Both the position numbers and the translations under genes were made by a program. The notes under the pieces were generated by a model. It was not told where the DNA came from. It searched no databases and worked only from the letters and a program-made list of their open reading frames with translations. A stretch of DNA of 64,000 bases from Sipunculus nudus (lineage: Eukaryota > Annelida > Sipuncula > Golfingiida > Sipunculidae): NCBI GenBank assembly GCA_026874595.1, contig CM049306.1, positions 15,273,019-15,337,018 of the forward strand, written 5' to 3'. Numbering within the stretch: the first letter of the stretch is position 1; every line of letters begins with the position of its first letter. Of this stretch, positions 1 through 13,709 are shown piece after piece.

Positions 1-90
1 ATAATTAGGCAGTGCTATATTGACTGCATCTTGACAATGCAAGTGAATACTATAGGGCCTCTGAAAAGAATTCAATATCTAGCCTTAAGG
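1..90 (+). repeat. fragment of dispersed repeat family A
   Basis: The phrases around 'gactgcatcttgacaatgca' and 'gaattcaatatctagcct' recur in diverged form at about 22440-22515 and 60770-60830. This is therefore the end of a copy of the family described at 600-1149, cut by the window edge. No coding potential is seen. Confidence 0.5.
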
Positions 91-180
91 GCGGCATAAA
101 CTTTGCGACTCAACTCAACTCAACAGGTCAAAAATTGTTTAGTTGAGCTGAGTTGAATCGCGTCGCAACGTGTATGCCTG
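91..180. repeat. fold-back (hairpin) element
   Basis: Positions 105-124 are the reverse complement of about 142-161 with roughly two mismatches, around a 17-nt loop. The pairing continues outward less perfectly: 'ggcata...ttgcgac' at 93-108 pairs with 'gtcgcaacgtgtatgcc' at 163-179. The whole 90-bp block can fold into one hairpin, as expected of a minimal MITE or fold-back repeat. The TCAAC-rich arms are themselves repetitive. Confidence 0.6.
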
Positions 181-599
181 AAAACAACGCGACCCAATCA
201 GAGTCGGCACCAGTTGGAGTCAGTTTTTTGTTTCTCACAATGTCAGAAAAATCGTGTCCAGTTTGAGTCTTGTCATTCAGAAGTACAGTCAGCAACCAAT
301 CACAGCTGTATCTCTGACCACATGAGTACCTTGGTCATGTGATTCTTTGGGTCAAAATCATATGGTGAAGATAAAGACAATATTATATTACGTTAGCACT
401 GTTCGCACATTATAGATCTGTATACCCAGTGTTCCCAGTCCAATGGCAGCATAATACCAACATGCTTCATGTCTTCTGATGTAAATATATTATGCATATC
501 ACAGGACATAAAAAAATATTGTTAATACTTAAATTACAGTATATCAAACAAAAATTTTTCAGCTATGGGATGGGGAATATTGAAATGGCATAAAATAGA
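181..599. other. non-coding stretch, nothing recognised
   Basis: AT-rich sequence with no long open frame, no splice-bounded exon and no obvious repeat partner elsewhere in the window. Confidence 0.5.
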
Positions 600-1149
600 T
601 ATATAACACTAATGAAATGACATGAAGGTTTATCAAGGACTTTCATATGGCAAAAGCTTTTCTCGGTTTTGTTCATCTGAATGTACTGCCTCAGCCGTCA
701 ATCAATCAGATCATGTTATGTAAATACCTTTCTTGATTTTTTACAAAGTGCACTATTTTTTAGCCCATAACTTTTACAAATCAAATAATATTTACCTAAT
801 TTCAAGCACATACACATGAAAAATACATGAGAATATTTATGGTAAATATGAAGAAAAACAGATCAGTGGTTATGAAAGTAGGCAGTTCTAAAGTGTGATA
901 ATAGGTTTTTAATGAAAAATTGAAGTTTTTCCTAAATTTCTCAAAGGAATGAAGTCTCAGCAACCCAGTTTTCAGTTTGGTAAGAGATTTTGGAGACATC
1001 TAACAGTATGCCAAATTTTGGAATCATAGGTCTAACTGTTTCAAAACATGCCGGTTTAATAGATGGACAGAAGTACAGACAAATGGATGATGGAAAATAA
1101 ACCATAACTATAACTCAGATGACTTATATGTTATAGTCAGCTGAGCTAA
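600..1149 (+). repeat. dispersed repeat family A copy
   Basis: It shares ordered blocks with copies at about 16700-17250, 18280-18590, 21660-23230 and 60740-61100. The blocks are 'gcccataacttttacaaat', 'gaagaaaaacagatcagtgg', 'ggcagttctaaagtgtgata', 'tcaaaggaatgaagtc' and 'ccaaattttggaatcatagg'. It ends with a GGACAGA-type tract and 'atagtcagctgagcta'. Some copies (18281, 20054, 56352) begin with a 'gggtcac...gctcagctga' block, so the family appears to have short inverted termini (GCTCAGCTGA / TCAGCTGAGC). No protein is encoded. It is a non-autonomous repeat of unknown class. Confidence 0.65.
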
Positions 1150-2140
1150 CTAGAATATCAGCAGAAGCTGACAAAAGCCCTCAGCCAAAAGAACAGTGTT
1201 TAGAGGTTGTAACAGTGACAAGTACTAAATATCTGTTCTCACATGGATGTATATCTGTACATGTCTCAGTTATAAATTTAAAATGGAAAGGTATATACCA
1301 TGAATCATAACAATCCATCAAATGCTTCCTGAAAAATAAGCTTATAAATTTTATTCTATTATAAGCTCTGTGACCTTGAAAAGTAGGTCAAGGTCACCCA
1401 TCTTTGAACTTGACTGAGATTTTGTTGATATACATCTTCACCAAAGAAATAAAATTCCTATTGTGAATCCTTTAAGAGATATACCGCTCACAAGGCCAAA
1501 GTTGAAAAATCCAAGAAAAATTCATTTAAAATCAGAAATTGTAGGTGGAGCCCCCAAACTTGTGCAGCTGTTACAGACCATCAGTCCCTATGACCAAAGT
1601 AAGTATTGTGAAAATCCACCCAATGGTTCCTGAGAAATAAGTTTCTAAATGTTTTTTTTATAATCAGCTCTAAAACGTAGAAAAATAGGTCAAGGTCACC
1701 CATCTTCGAACTTGACCGAGATTTTGTCAATATACATCTTCATTGAAAAAAATTAAATTCCTACGGTGAATCCTTTTAGAGATATCCTGCTCACAAGCCC
1801 AAAGTTGAAAAATCTGATAAAAATTCATTAAAAATCAGAAATTGTAGGTGGTGCCACCAAACTTGTGTAGCACGTACAGACTATCAGTCCCAATAATCAT
1901 AGTAAGTTTTGTTAAAATCCACCAAATTGTTCCTGAGTAATAAGCATCAAAGTGTTTTTCTATAATCAGCTCTAAAATGTAGAAAAATAGGTCAAGGTCA
2001 CCCATCTTCGAACTTGACCGAGATTTTGTCAATATGCATCTTTACCGAGGAAATGAAATTCTGACGGTGAATCCTTTTCAAGATATCCCGCTCACAAGGT
2101 TAAAGTTAACGGACGCCGGACGGACGGACAGACGGACAAC
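1150..2140 (+). repeat. dispersed repeat family B with internal 301-bp tandem units
   Basis: The block 'taggtcaaggtcaccc' occurs at about 1386, 1687 and 1988, defining nearly three 300-bp units that each continue through 'agattttgt', 'atatacatcttca' and 'gatatcc.gctcacaag'. The element starts at 'actagaatatcagcagaagc' and ends in a GGACGGACGGACAGACGGAC tract near 2110-2140. The same start recurs at about 63601, in the same orientation and nearly identical over the 400 bp visible there. No coding capacity is seen. Confidence 0.75.
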
Positions 2141-2369
2141 TTGGGTGACGACATTAGCCGAATGCTAGACTGTTCTCCGGAGTTGCAGTTCCACAGAGCT
2201 GAATGGACTGTTGGTCCCAGCAATTCAGGCAGGCCAGATGGCCCAAATGTTAATTAGGGTCATGCTATCCTGACAGCCTCCATGCTGTGCAGGAATGATT
2301 AAGTGGTTCATTAATGTGGACCATCTATGTCCAGAATGTCACTGCCTGCCAGTGTTAACATGACCAGTA

Positions 2370-2714
2370 TGTGCGTTGCCCATTTTAAAAGAATTTATAA
2401 ATATATATATACGTATATATATATATATATATATTATATAAAAGAAAAAATCTTATATATATAGAGAAAAATATATAATTGTTTATATATATATAAATAT
2501 ATATATATACAATTATATATTTTTCATTATACATATTTATAATATATATGAGAAAGAGAAAATATGTAATTATATATAAGCAAAAAAATAAAATACCCCT
2601 TCCCCCTTCATTTTTTTAAACTTGATATTCACTGCTAAATAGACAGATGAAACCTGCTCTGCCTTGACAAAATATTGTACTGGAACAGAACACGTGTCCA
2701 AGAGTGTTTGTGGT

Positions 2715-2803
<89 letters not shown>

Positions 2804-3100
2804 TAACATGACCAGTATATATATATATATGCATTGCCCATTTTAAAAGAATATATTTATATATATATATTTAGTATACGTGTCCAAGAGTGTTTGTGGT
2901 TATATATATATATAAATATATATATATATAATAAAATTTGTATATATATATATAATTTTATATACAGAGAATTTAAAAAGAAAGTATATAATTGTTTGTA
3001 TAGGCCTTATATAAATCTCTCTCAATATATTTTTATATAAGAGCTAGAAAAATATACAATTATATATATTAGCAAATAATCAAAATACCCCCTCCCCTAC
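2370..3100. repeat. local tandem duplication carrying (TA)n
   Basis: 'gcccattttaaaagaat' occurs at about 2378 and 2834. 'cgtgtccaagagtgtttgtgg' occurs at about 2692 and 2879. 'aaaatacccc.tcccc' occurs at about 2589 and 3081. Offsets of roughly 455-490 bp (about 187 bp for the middle block) indicate a duplicated block whose AT microsatellites have since changed length. Confidence 0.6.
2717..2803. repeat. (TA)n(TG)n microsatellite
   Basis: About 36 uninterrupted TA units are followed by about 7 TG units. The Ile-Tyr open frames across it, on both strands, are artefacts of the repeat. Confidence 0.95.
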
Positions 3101-4747
3101 CGTTACAGATTGATTAATGGTAAATACTTGTACATATATTATTAATCATGGATTAGAGAATAATTGCAAAAGCAGAACTTCGTACAGGTGAATGGTTCTG
3201 TGTAATTATTGACAGAATATAACTCGACACATGAACTGCATGCACAGTTTAAGTTTTTGTATTCCTGCAATATTTGCAGTTTGCCAACAACATATCCTCA
3301 ACCGCGGTTTCAGCGTAATCTCCTTATGTAGATATCGTTTATTTTTGCAAATTTTCATATTTCATCGTTCAACCTACAGACACATTTCCTTGCATGCATG
3401 CATGCATGCAGTCAGCTAGCTCGCACAAACACATAATACTATTAATAGGACCATGTCTCAAATCAAATACACACCTTATCAGCTATATTTCGTCATATAA
3501 GTCTTATATTGTCAGTATATTTACAAATGTAATTATTTCATCATGATTTATGTTAAACCTTGCATAATAATATTAATATCACAGGTAGGAGTCTATTAAG
3601 GTTAAGAGGCTTAGGTTGTTGAGTAATTCATTTAATTAATCACTTATAGTTAAGAACTGTCAAGATGAAAATACTTTAAAGCGCTTGTAAAAAAAAACAT
3701 GATACACATAATTACAAAATTATTAATATCAAAATTATGATATATATATATATTTATATAAATATGTACATTCATAATTAAGTATGTTTATATATTCGGG
3801 GTCTGTGATATTATCGATACGGTATATCGCAATATACAATGATTTGCATATTGCGTATCGCGATACAGTTGTCAAATATCGATATGTTTCAATAATTTGT
3901 TAAATGTCCCTATAAAACTTTTTTGTACTAAAAATAATGTTTCTGTTACAAATTTAGATATCCTAATGGGGTGGGATTAATGATTAGTGAAAGCCGCTAT
4001 ACTGTGTTTTTAGACGTTTAGTATACAAAATACCAAAGTATACGCCTGAGATATATATATATACCATATATATATATAGATGAAAGGTTGGTCCCAGGAA
4101 ATTTGTATGTCTGTTCGATGACTTAATTATTCGTATACAAGAAATGTTTTTATCCAGCTGAAAGACAGAAGTGCTGAACACGGTCATGATAATTTATCAT
4201 TCATTAAAATTCGCTCCTCGCATCTTATGATAACTGCAGGAAGCTCAAGTTCAAAATTAGAAGTATTATTGTTTAAAAACGAGCAGCCTTGCAATGTGCA
4301 CCATTTGTCCCTTTTTGCATGTGCTGAACCACAGTTCAGAGTTTTCACCGAGTGCAACGTTATTAACGCATGTAATTTCTAAAGAAAACTTTGATTACAA
4401 ATGTTTGTTTGAATACTATCAGCAACATTTAAGTACATGAAAGTATATACATTTTTAAGTAATATTGCCATATTTTTTTGTTGTGTGAAGTAAATTGATC
4501 TACATAAACTCGTATGGTGTCAATATGATTAACATGATGCAGGAGCTATTTATTATTATAGAAATATATTGATAGATAGATGAATATATAGATATTAATA
4601 GATACAAAACACAATGTATTTAAAATTGTATATACAATGAAAAAATTGCGATACATAATTTTGATGTATATATAAGGACACAAAATTTAAGATGATGGTT
4701 CATTCAATTGTACCATCGATTTTTATAAATCCAGTGTATATTATATT

Positions 4748-4751
<4 letters not shown>
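3101..4751. other. AT-rich non-coding stretch
   Basis: No exon with supporting splice sites and no recognisable protein is seen. Small features are a (CATG)n run at about 3391-3408 and short AT microsatellites near 3740 and 4051-4078. The block 'atcgatacggtatatcgcaa' at 3814-3833, followed by further ATCG-rich sequence to 3892, looks internally repetitive. Confidence 0.5.

Positions 4752-4823
<72 letters not shown>
4752..4823. repeat. (AT)n microsatellite
   Basis: About 35 perfect AT dinucleotides. Confidence 0.95.
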
Positions 4824-4826
<3 letters not shown>

Positions 4827-5105
4827 CATCTTATTTCAGGCAGGTATGTAGAACTTAACACCCATGGCCCTTTTTTTACTTAAAACCTATAAATATATTG
4901 TTAATCTTTTAATCTGCATGCACTCTTCCGCTCCTCATACTGAACACAATTTAAGCAAGTCATAAATATTAAATTGACAATTTATTAAAATACATATCAC
5001 AATAGAATCAGCAAACAACAAATATAAACAAAAACATACACAGTAACATGCTTTTAACACCTGACATGTCGAACCAGTGCATATAAAGCAGATGATAGAG
5101 GTAAG

Positions 5106-5180
<75 letters not shown>

Positions 5181-6016
5181 ATCTTTTACATGGATGTGCA
5201 GGAATGTATAAATGGGTTGATTTGAAAATAAATTATGTACAGTTTTTATTTTATCTTCTGACGAATTTCAGCCGTTATATATATAGATAAGAAAAGTGAA
5301 GAAAGTTTGTCAGAATAGTTATGAATGTATGATATAAAGTAGTGCTGTAAAATGACCAGGCCTCTGTGTCCATACAATGCATAGTATGCTTATACTGCAT
5401 GGTCTTAAATTAACAGTGGATTGTGGAACAGGTCATTGTGGGACTGGAAAAAAATAATAACTTGTTTTGCACTAAGTCCCCCCCATAGGCATTTGGGTAT
5501 TATCCGTTACAGACGGAGATTTCGCCACCTAGCTCCTTGTAGCTTGATTTGTGGGGAAGATGATTGTTGTTATATGCTCATGTTAATTATGATGCGTATG
5601 CGTACATACAGGCCATTGATACTTATCTGATGTCTACCAAAAACACAGTCACATGGAATCCTAATGAAAATATAAATATGCACATATATATTTATTATAT
5701 ATATATATATAAAAATATATATATATATACACATAAAACACAAAAAAATGGAAACATCTATATATAATATATGTATATATAAGGAAATTTAATCTCTGTT
5801 TTTTCAATCAATTATTGGTTTGGGTCCCCCAGTCTACACCTACGGTTTTCAAAAACCAGCTGAGGGACATTTAAAAATTACGGGGATGTGAAGTATAAGT
5901 GAAGTTGAGTAAATACAAATACAAGGATCATAAACAAGGCCTGTAATGCATCGATTTTCAGAACGCCCGCTATAGATCAACGCCGCGGAAAACTAGAAGT
6001 ACAGAAATACTGTCTT
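4824..6016. other. non-coding stretch with a second AT microsatellite
   Basis: A (TA)n run lies at 5105-5177, with degenerate AT-rich tracts at 5685-5780. The short open frames around 5421-5767 have no splice support and no recognisable motif. Confidence 0.5.
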
Positions 6017-6047
6017 TATTACGTATTTGCTACAAATTTAACAAGCT

Positions 6048-6128
<81 letters not shown>

Positions 6129-6519
6129 GGGATAAAGATAATTCAATATTCATGGGGTTATTAACAAATTATTCTATACAGCCACTTGACAGCTCAGGAA
6201 ATAATTTGGACGATATTTGAGTCTCTGCAGCCAACAAGTCCCACACAGGCATTTCTTCTTTATTACACACTAGATTCCCTGAGTCTGGTTATTGATCAGT
6301 TGTATAATGAAATATCATCTTTTGTGAACTTATGTAAATAAATATATATAATATAATAATAACTAATATTAATTATTACGGATTTGTTCCAAATTAAGTT
6401 AAACAAACACACATAAATATCATCTATTGTGAACTTATGTAAATAAATATATATAATATAATATAATAATATAACTAATATTAATTATTACGGATTTGTT
6501 ACAAATTTAACTAAAACAA

Positions 6520-6595
<76 letters not shown>

Positions 6596-6690
6596 TATAT
6601 ATGGAGGATAACAATGATTCAATATTCGTGGATTATTATATAACCTTATAGGTATAGTCATATAAAATTCATTCTATTTTGCCACTGGAC
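6017..6690 (+). repeat. tandem duplication with (CA)n(TA)n core
   Basis: About 6017-6200 and 6490-6690 are two copies of one unit: 'ttattacg.atttg.tacaaatttaac', then (CA)n, then (TA)n, then 'atgg.ggataa', then 'gattcaatattc.tgg', then 'ccact.gacagctc'. Between them lies a shorter duplication of about 105 bp (6320-6420 and 6425-6510) containing 'gtgaacttatgtaaataaat'. The microsatellite cores are at 6051-6126 and 6520-6602. Confidence 0.75.
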
Positions 6691-6830
6691 AGCTCCAAAA
6701 GTAACTTGGGTCATTATAGGGGCCAATCACCATTAAATAGCAATTACTGTGAACCAGACATACCACTGGGACCCCTCCTGCAATCTGACACTGATGTTAT
6801 CAGACCACCACATGGCACCAGGCTGGGCCT

Positions 6831-6890
6831 GGACTGTTCTCCTGAGCACACATTTTGGCTTCCTGGAACTGAAACTCTGGAGAACAGTCC
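6831..6890. repeat. 12-bp perfect inverted repeat
   Basis: GGACTGTTCTCC at 6831-6842 is the exact reverse complement of 6879-6890, with a 36-nt spacer. GACTGTTCTCC also occurs at about 2169, so it may belong to a repeat family rather than a functional stem. Confidence 0.5.
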
Positions 6891-8614
6891 TGTTACCCAA
6901 TAGCCCATCAGCCTAAGGGCTGAGGGCTAAAAACTGGAGTTGAGAGTTGCTGCTACTCTGGATATATTTAGTAATAGACATAACATTATATTTGCATGCA
7001 CACACAAAATATAGTCAATTATTGTAACCAATCATCCGATTCTGTTGAAAGACTGCATGGTGAAACCTTGGAGGTGCAAATAAAGCACATAAATAATGTT
7101 ATGAACCAACACAAAACATTTGCACAAAAACTTAGACACAGAAACTTCCAAGTTCAAGGTGCTAAAAATCATGGTTTTACCCCATAGCTTTGAAAATATA
7201 GGTCTCAATGACCTAATTTTAGGTTTCCCAGGAGAATTTTTTAAAAAATCCTGTTTCTATTTATATATTGGGATACTGACAATACACAACAAATCTGCAC
7301 AACTCATCACCAAAAGTGGCACCATGAAACTGCTGTTTACATTAATTGCTGGTCACATTCTACTTTGATAACAACAGCAGGTCTATAAGAAAAACAATGA
7401 ATTATTCATTGTGTTGCAGCTGTGAACCAGTCATCAATATTCATTTAGTCTTTTAACATGTAACAAGATTCAGAATACAAGTGTCATGTGTACACAAAGA
7501 AATCAATTCATCTGGTAAAATGTGTACAACCTCAAGAAGACTGAACCAGCGCCCAAGTTGATAATCTCTGTCTGACTGACATAAACATGCACTAAGATTG
7601 ATTTTTGTGCTGTCAATATGACACAGTGGATAAAAATCTTGTTTCCATCCCCATACTTAAAATATCAGGTTTTACAAAGTGTTTACAGCAGAAGTACTCA
7701 TTTGATGCAAAAATATTTTGATGTAAAAATTACCAGGGGTCACCAGGCACAAATATAATTTCTGTGACACTTACTTGGATTTTACTAAGATTAATTTTTG
7801 CCAGCAATCAGATCAGCAGTTACTTGTCAATAACAAGTGACCATTGGACAATAACAGTAGTTCATTACTTCCAGAGGACCTAGTGCATATATATATATAT
7901 ACCTGAAAGTGCCATTATCAAACTATTATGTGCAATTACCTTTGTCATAATATGTGCATGTTTAATATTACCGGTAAAGTACTTTACTGCTGGGCAGCAA
8001 AACATTTTCAGTGACTGCCTTTTCATGAATAAATCAGGCCAAACAAACAAAATATACATGTAAAGACGGCAATTATTGACAGTCAGAAATCCTTAGATCT
8101 TATGATTTTAAAAAACACAAAAACCTCTGGTATATGATGACTCAGGTTTTCCAGTAACTGTGGTATCCCGCCATGTGTGTTATCAGTCAAACAAGGTGCT
8201 GGAAGGTGCTGATAAACAATTTACATGCTGTTTACAGGAGGGCTATTTTAACCCTGAACAGGTAGTAGCAGCTGACAAAACTATTCTGTATTTATAGACA
8301 TCTCAGGTTGAGCCAGTTCATTCATATTTGGCCACATTTTTAAACACATGCCTTAAAATAGACCAATCATCATGTTTTTAATATTGATGCAGTAAGAGCA
8401 CCTGGCATATACCATTGTCACAATTGATGGGTATGATTTACTGCAGATATTTTATTCCTTTTTTTCACTAAAGCAAATTGTGAGACCACAAAACTCCTAT
8501 GTTTGGTATTAAAAACAGTTCAAACTGGCTAGGGAGAAATTCTATACAGTGCAAATACTTTATAAATACATGTATAAACTAATTTGCCAAATGCAAATTA
8601 ATGGCTATCAATAA
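6891..8614. other. non-coding stretch
   Basis: No supported exon is seen. The block at about 7180-7245 ('ccccatagcttt', 'gacctaattttaggtttccc') is related to the units of the 335-bp array at 56560-58240, so at least part of this region is a dispersed copy of that repeat. Confidence 0.45.
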
Positions 8615-8865
8615 AATATTTATACAAAGACAATATGAAGAATGCTTCTATAATTAGACAAATTTTGTGCCAACAAAATATATAAACAAAGAAAATATAA
8701 AGATAGCTTCTTTAATTAGTCAAATTTTGTGCCATCGAAAATGATTTTGTGCCAAAGAAAATATAAAGATAGCTTCTATAATTAGACACATTTTGTGCCT
8801 ACAAACTGTTTACACAAAGAAAATATAAAGATAACTTCTATAATTAGAAAATTTTGTGCACACTT
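8615..8865 (+). repeat. four-copy ~63-bp tandem repeat
   Basis: The units begin 'caaagaaaatataaagata' at about 8626, 8688, 8753 and 8815 and contain 'gcttctataattagacaaat' followed by 'ttttgtgcc'. Spacing is 62-65 bp. The copies differ by scattered substitutions. Confidence 0.8.
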
Positions 8866-11191
8866 ACCGATATGAATTTGGCTATTTACAAGGTATTAAA
8901 CATTTTAAAAAAATGAATCAATGTAAAAAAAATATATGATATACATATCAAATAATACAAACCCTGACAGGGAGAACAAGCAGGTGATCTCTCTGCATTG
9001 TAACATAATCAAAGTGGAGTGTCAACATGTGCTGCCATCTGACAGCCAGAAATGGAACTACAGAATGCCTACATTTCATGACACAAGACATTTCTCAATT
9101 GTTTAAAGACTTAAGCATATGTTCCTTTTCATATTGTAACAGCAATGTTTTTACTAGCAACATAGACATGAATCAGAGCAATGTAGTAAGACCAACAAAC
9201 ACCTGTTTTTACACAAATTAGACTTGGCAAAGGCATTCAAAATGAATAAAGATACTACTTATTTTATAATTTTTGAAATCATAATTGTTATTTTGAGATG
9301 TGGAGCATATGAAGATTCAGAAACCAATATTACAACAATCTCAAGTTTAACCGATTATTTATTATTAAACAGCATTACATCAATCTGGTTTAACATTTCT
9401 CACTGAATAGAAAAGTTCTTTCATGTAGAACATCTCAATACAATGGGGCTTACAAAAAATTAGTTTATTTCAATAACCTTTGCAATTTAAATTTACCATT
9501 CCATTGTGAAAGCATTTGAGATGCTTACTGCTTACCATGCATTTCACATTTGGTCTGCAGCCACTTTTACAGTACAATCTATCTCCATGGTAAACTCATC
9601 AGGAGGAATATTATTATTATGGCATGACTACCAGAGCATATTACAGGAGATAATTCACACTTTTTACAAAACCAATCATATCAAATCACCACAAGCCATA
9701 TATATTTTTAATATACCTGTGACCACTATGCTTGACAGTTTTCATAAAGTAGACAGTATGTCCTTATCTTAATAATTTGTAGCACAATTATGATTTCTGA
9801 CCTGCTAATAAGGACAAGTATCTCATACTTTCACTGTAATATTTATTTCTAATTATGAACAGTGCACATATTAAAGTGCAACCAACAGTGGACCCATGCT
9901 GGATATCTATGAGAGGAGAGCACATACAAATAAAGACTTTCTGGTTTAAGAATAGATGGTATCATGGTCACAGACAGATACCACATAATCATAACATCTC
10001 ATAGTCTGAGAGGGTTCACCATACTCAGGATCACAAATTAATCTTGCCTTTGAATCTGGGATACCTGATCACACAGGCAAAGATTCTGTAAGGTTGATTC
10101 CAATATATATATTCCAACAAGATTTTTTTCACTTTCCTACTAAAGAGTAGACCAAGTTATGAAATTAATAAAATAACAGAATACTTGCGTGAGTCTGTCA
10201 TAACATAATTTGATTCAAGGTTTTTAACAATTTGTTCCCTAAGGGTGATAAAACCAGCAAATCAAATGCAGGAAGAGACCCCTCTGAGTGCTAGGAATGA
10301 TATGTTCTAATTTCAGAAGAGAAGGAGGTGACAGCCATTGATTTATGCCATTCTACCTATGATGATCCCCTTAAAATTTCCACTGCTTTGTTAACCAAAG
10401 ACACCAGATTGACCACTAGGCTATGGTACACATGGCTGATAATACATAAAATTTACTTGCAATGGCACTGCCAGTGACCACTGTTATTATTCTTCAAAAT
10501 TTAGTATTCAAGTTGTTGGAAAATTTTGATATCAGTTGAATATATATACCTGTTTGATGAGCTTTATCAATGTGCTCTGTGTACCCTCATTTGAATTTAA
10601 CTGAGCTAATAAAATTGGTGCATTTATTCAAAGAAACTAGCAGTTATGCATCATTTACCTTACCAAAAACTGACAATGAGTGAAGTCCTACTCCAGTAGG
10701 TTCACCACACATGCTCCATCTACATATATGTATGATGTATAATTCCAATTAATAAAAACTCGCTGCACATTCATATTTAAAGTGGATGTTACTCCTGAAA
10801 TTTACTGGTCAACCTGGAATAATCACTTTAACTGGACCTGGCCTGGCATGAGCACCCACAGGAAAACCTCTGTACTATGAGCACACGCATAAGATTAAAG
10901 GGGCCCAATCACCTATAAAGTATGAAAAATGGCTTCTTCCCTATAAAATAAATTTTTACCTGCCAAAATATAGCCCTGAAACCGTTCGCATTCTCCTGTA
11001 AACAAGTGTTAAAAACAGTGGATGGGGTGCAATCACACCTGTCAACATAAACACAGCAGGTGTTTCGCCTGGCCACAACACGTGTCAATCAGGAGATGCC
11101 CTTACTGACTTGGTCCAAAAAATGTAATACATGTTCCCTCTGGCTGAAACACTGAGTGTTTCTGCTCACAATCGGACCTCCAGTCATGCAG

Positions 11192-11194
<3 letters not shown>
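8866..11194. other. non-coding stretch, nothing recognised
   Basis: Open frames of 60-88 codons around 9027-9772 lack splice signals, recognisable motifs or repeated structure. I regard them as chance. Confidence 0.45.

Positions 11195-11248
<54 letters not shown>
11195..11248. repeat. (TA)n microsatellite
   Basis: About 27 TA units. Confidence 0.95.
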
Positions 11249-11251
<3 letters not shown>

Positions 11252-13709
11252 CAGCTGTATGTGAGATACTGAGACTGTGTACTGGGGTGGTTTCGCTGGA
11301 AAACTTTTGTATAAAGCAAAACTGAACTGACAGTGTGAAAGAATAGACATGATATTGCTCCTGATTATGTCCCTTTAATGGGCTTATAGCAACACTGCAA
11401 TTAATTATCAAAAGGTACTTATGGCTGGAAGGGCTTGCCAGAGTTTCATCTTCACACCATAGTTTAACTAATAACTATACTAGTAATATATTTCACACAT
11501 GTTAAACCTGTTTGTACCATCGTCTTTTTAACTGATGGCCAGGGGTTATTTCAAATGCTTCTCTTTACACTTATGACTGACTTTCAACATTTGACTGATG
11601 CTACACTGAAAGCTAACAACTATGCTAATATTCAAAGAGCAACTATTCTGCACTATTCCATACAAACAGGAATCAAGTGATCACTTCTTGATTTAAATTC
11701 ATGAAAAGTAATTAAGAAAGTACGAGCATTAACATTTCTCTAACATTTTTCCTAACTTTTCATTTTTAAATTTTGTTAACAAAGATTCAGTGACAAATTA
11801 TTAAGAAAAAGTTAGCCTTATTTTGCTCAAAATTTGAGTGATGAGTGCAATACTGTAGCATATTTGCATAAAGTTAAAGAGTTTTTTGTAACAGATGGAA
11901 CCACCAGTCATATGAATCCAAACACGCATTTATGGCAAATTAAAACCACTCCATGGTACAATAACTATGAATGCAATCAAATTTCACAACTGTTTTCACA
12001 TAATATTTTTAAAGTTTGCCTTTCTTTTTGCCTTGTAGATAACAGAATACCAGTGACCATGGTTTAATATCAAATTTCCAAAAAGATTTCATGACAACCT
12101 TTTTGAATCTACAGTAAAACTTTCTCAAGTATGAGTGTATGCAATGATTTGCCCTGCTAATAGATGGGTGTACAAATACCCTGATTGACTAAAATAAATG
12201 GCCTAAGCTTAGCTGAAAGTCAACTGCACTCAAGAAGTAAAAGAAGGTAAAAAGAGAAAATTCTTCAGAGAAAACAGAATTAGATATTAGTCTGTACTGG
12301 TTTGACTTAAAAATTAAAAAAATAAAAGATGTATACAATCGCCAAGCGATAATTGGAAACCTCCCCCCACCTCCACAAAATGAGTGATAAAGCCTATGTT
12401 ACACATACCACAGTCAGTCTATGGTTCACCATGTTCTTGAAGGTTGTGGGCAGAACTTGGTAGAATTTGGCCTGTGCCGTAGTACACGATAGGATGACAT
12501 GAATGAATGTGTGGGGTCCATGTTCTCTTTGAACATTTTATAGAGGACAGGACAATGGTAATGAAATGTGCATCTCTTTTCACCCTGGATGGCATTGATC
12601 TGGGGTGTCAAACCTTAGGAGCTGGGTTACAGTAAATCTTCTTGTAACCCCAGAACGTGGCCAAGTTCTATAGGATATAATGGGAAATTGTGAGCCAATG
12701 TGGTTACCCTGATGCTGCCATGATACTGCCGTAGGTAAAATTAGATAACAGATGCAGTACTGGAGTGAGAATCTGGCCAGTATACTGGAAAGAACAAGGC
12801 CTTTCTTCGTTCTTCTATGGCATGGCACATTTTACAGTAGGAGAACATGGTTATATTCATGACAATGCCATAGCAGTACCATAGGTTATTGTGAAATACC
12901 GTGGGAAGAACAAGCTGAGAACTTCATGGGAACTCAGCCTTAAATTTCATCACATTCAGTCCCAACAATGGCTTGCTGAGGCTGAACCATGAGACTTTTT
13001 ATCATAAATTATAAGGAAGTGGAACAACACGATTTACTGACAACACATTATCAACCAGAAACATGAACCTCAGCCCATGTGATAAGATCATAATAGAGGC
13101 CTTGTCCACATCACAGTTGGTTACTGGTAATATCAGTATCTCCCAGTTTTTCTTCAAGTCCACTCATGGGGACTACTATTTTCATGCACACTCAAACCTC
13201 AATGTCACACTATTGTGGCATGCCCCACGATAAAAATGTCCACAAAACTGTTTCTTCAATGCACAACTTCAAATTGCATTATGTAATTTTAACTATGACT
13301 TAATTAATACATTACATGAAGAAGATATTCCAAAATTTCATATCTGTATGGAGACAGTGCTAACATTTGACGACATCCCAGGCATACCACATACATACAA
13401 GTAAAATATAATTTAAAGTGACAGTATTTGGTTGATGATATGCATTATCATTTAATAATAATCATAATATCAGGAACCTTTTTGTGTGGTGACCCTAGTC
13501 CAATATGAAGAAAATACACACCAAGCGTAGTTAAGAACATATAAACTTATACAACATGCCAGGCTAAACATTGACCCTGCTGCACTTCATATTAGTTCCT
13601 AGAAATGCTCTATCCTGAGACTGCTCTGTGTACTGGTACCAGGAAATAATCTGGGTACTGTGAAAGTCTAAAAGTGATTAAATTGTCAATGTGGGAGTAA
13701 TTCACTGCA
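11249..13709. other. non-coding stretch
   Basis: No exon can be supported. A block at 13138-13207 ('ctcccagtttttcttcaag', 'gactactattttcat', 'aacctcaatgtcac') recurs at 14794-14850. The two copies flank the 97-bp satellite in direct orientation. Confidence 0.45.

Noticed and set aside
2570-2846. Open frames of repeated Ile-Tyr on both strands
   Set aside because: Direct translation of the (TA)n microsatellite.
9027-9772. Three plus-strand open frames of 60-88 codons in a row
   Set aside because: No shared frame, splice signal or motif; composition is that of AT-rich non-coding DNA.
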